A stretch of DNA of 6,055 nt, from the NCBI GenBank assembly GCA_946478985.1, contig CAMLDZ010000155.1, positions 1 to 6,055 of the forward strand, read 5' to 3'. Shown here piece by piece: positions 5,143 to 6,055 of the stretch (the stretch's first letter is position 1; the number at the start of each line of letters is the position of its first letter). The notes beneath the pieces were generated by a model. It saw nothing but the letters and a program-made list of their open reading frames with translations. It did not search any database and had not been told where the DNA came from. This DNA is from an uncultured Solimonas sp. (GTDB lineage: Bacteria; Pseudomonadota; Gammaproteobacteria; Nevskiales; Nevskiaceae). The position numbers and the translations under genes were made by a program.

Positions 5143-6055
5143 GTCGAAGTCTCCAGGTACAGGGAATCGAGGGCGGCGCCGTAGCGCGCGGCCACCGCCT
5201 GGCGGCGGACGCGACCGTTGGCGGTGAGCAGGCCGGCGTCGGCGCTGAAGCCGTCGGCGAGCAGCCAGCGGCGGATCTGCGCGTAGTCCGGCAGCGCGGC
5301 ATTGGCGCCGGCCACTGCTGCAGCAGCGGCGGCATTGGGGTCGACACCGGGCAGCGTGCGCGGCGCCAGCACGGCGACGTTCCACGGCCGGCCCTCGCCG
5401 AACACGGCGGCGTGCGCGATCGCCGGATGCTGCGTCAGCTCGCGCTCGACCCATTCCGGCGCGACATTGCGGCCGAACGCGGTGATGAACAGGCTTTTCT
5501 TGCGGCCGTCGAGATAGAGCCGGCCGTCGGCGTCCACGCGGCCGAGATCGCCGGTCGCCAGCCAGTCAGCGGCGTCGCGGCTGCCATCGCCGACATAGCC
5601 GAGAAAGCCGCTGCCGCGGACGCAGATCTCGCCGTCGGCGGCGATACGCAGCTGCAGGTGCGGCAGCAGGCGGCCGACGCTGCCCGGATGGTTGTCGCCC
5701 GGGCGGTTCAGCGCAACCACGGACGCCGATTCGGAGAGGCCGTAGCCCTCGTGCACCGGCAGGCCGAGCGCCAGCGCGCGGCGCAGCAGCTGCGGCGCCA
5801 CCGGCGCGCCGCCGACGGCGATGAAGCGCAGCGACGGCGGGCGCGGCAGGCCCGCTTGCAGCGCCGCGACCAGCGCGGTCAGCAGCTGCGGCACCAGGAT
5901 CGCGGTGCTGGCGCGGCTCTCGTGCAGCGCCGCGAGCATCTGCCGCACGTCGAGTTGCGCCGCGCCGTGCAGACCCACCGCCGCCTGCGGCAGCGCGACT
6001 ACGGTGGCGCCGGCCAGCAGCGGCGCGTAAACGCCGGCCAGATTCTCCAGCAGTG
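5139..6055 (-). CDS. AMP-forming acyl ligase (ANL superfamily), C-terminal part; 5' end outside window
   Basis: The frame is open from the right edge to TGA at 5141-5139, giving 304 visible residues that begin LLENLAGVYAPLLAGATVV. It is the C-terminal half of an AMP-binding enzyme, which activates a carboxylate with ATP to an acyl-adenylate and usually passes it to CoA or a carrier protein. Seen in order are IAVGGAPVAPQLL, the A5 motif GYGLSES, GSVGRLLPHLQ, GEICVRG, the A7 motif LATGDLGRVDADGRLYLDG and the hinge/A8 region GRKKSLFITAFGRNVAPEWVE. The style resembles long-chain acyl-CoA synthetases. The final motif reads LTANGRVRR (5202-5228), so the usual A10 catalytic Lys is Arg. An Ala-rich stretch (bases about 5290-5340) lies in the small C-terminal domain. 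No carrier-protein domain is fused at the C-terminus. The stop overlaps the start of the diiron oxidase gene (GTGA). Whether it is a CoA ligase or a ligase for a carrier cannot be decided here. Confidence 0.9.
   Translation of the reverse strand, partial: LLENLAGVYAPLLAGATVVALPQAAVGLHGAAQLDVRQMLAALHESRASTAILVPQLLTALVAALQAGLPRPPSLRFIAVGGAPVAPQLLRRALALGLPVHEGYGLSESASVVALNRPGDNHPGSVGRLLPHLQLRIAADGEICVRGSGFLGYVGDGSRDAADWLATGDLGRVDADGRLYLDGRKKSLFITAFGRNVAPEWVERELTQHPAIAHAAVFGEGRPWNVAVLAPRTLPGVDPNAAAAAAVAGANAALPDYAQIRRWLLADGFSADAGLLTANGRVRRQAVAARYGAALDSLYLETST

Noticed and set aside
5290..5340. GCC/GCA-rich stretch in the acyl ligase as a repeat element
   Set aside because: It encodes an Ala-rich segment in frame within the C-terminal domain; the units are irregular, so simple codon bias explains it.

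Overview
The window is about two thirds G+C with dense, short-spaced genes on both strands, and it looks like chromosomal DNA of a high-GC proteobacterium. The protein styles suggest a gammaproteobacterium near Nevskiales, Xanthomonadales or Pseudomonas, but I see no rRNA or other marker that would fix the taxon. I found no tRNA, CRISPR array, insertion sequence or phage gene.

Left part (1-3027, + strand). First comes the 3' part of a large secreted choice-of-anchor I type protein, cut by the window edge. A 152-base spacer follows, with a strong hairpin (900-928) and a possible promoter. Next are a three-histidine-box membrane fatty acid desaturase (1040-2026), a CsaA-type tRNA-binding-fold chaperone (2079-2417) and a YafP-like GNAT acetyltransferase (2482-3027, GTG start chosen). 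The desaturase and csaA are 52 bases apart and may share a transcript. The spacer between them holds three tandem copies of a 7-base unit.

Right part (2988-6055, - strand, so reading right to left). A compact four-gene operon converges on the acetyltransferase. In transcription order it encodes an AMP-forming acyl ligase (5' end outside the window), a haem-oxygenase-like diiron oxidase candidate of the iron-containing redox enzyme family, a short-chain dehydrogenase/reductase, and a small exported TPR-type protein. All three junctions are stop/start overlaps (GTGA, ATGA, TGATG), so the proteins are probably made in a coupled fashion and used together. Activation of a carboxylic acid, an O2-dependent diiron step and an NAD(P)-dependent redox step would form a small-molecule pathway, most simply on a fatty acid or related acyl chain. 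The product cannot be read from the sequence. This operon is the part most likely to be a poorly described system. Two residues deserve attention: the ligase's A10 lysine position is arginine, and the oxidase has a full set of plausible diiron ligands.

The two gene groups meet tail to tail with a 40-base overlap of coding 3' ends (2988-3027) and no room for a conventional terminator between them.
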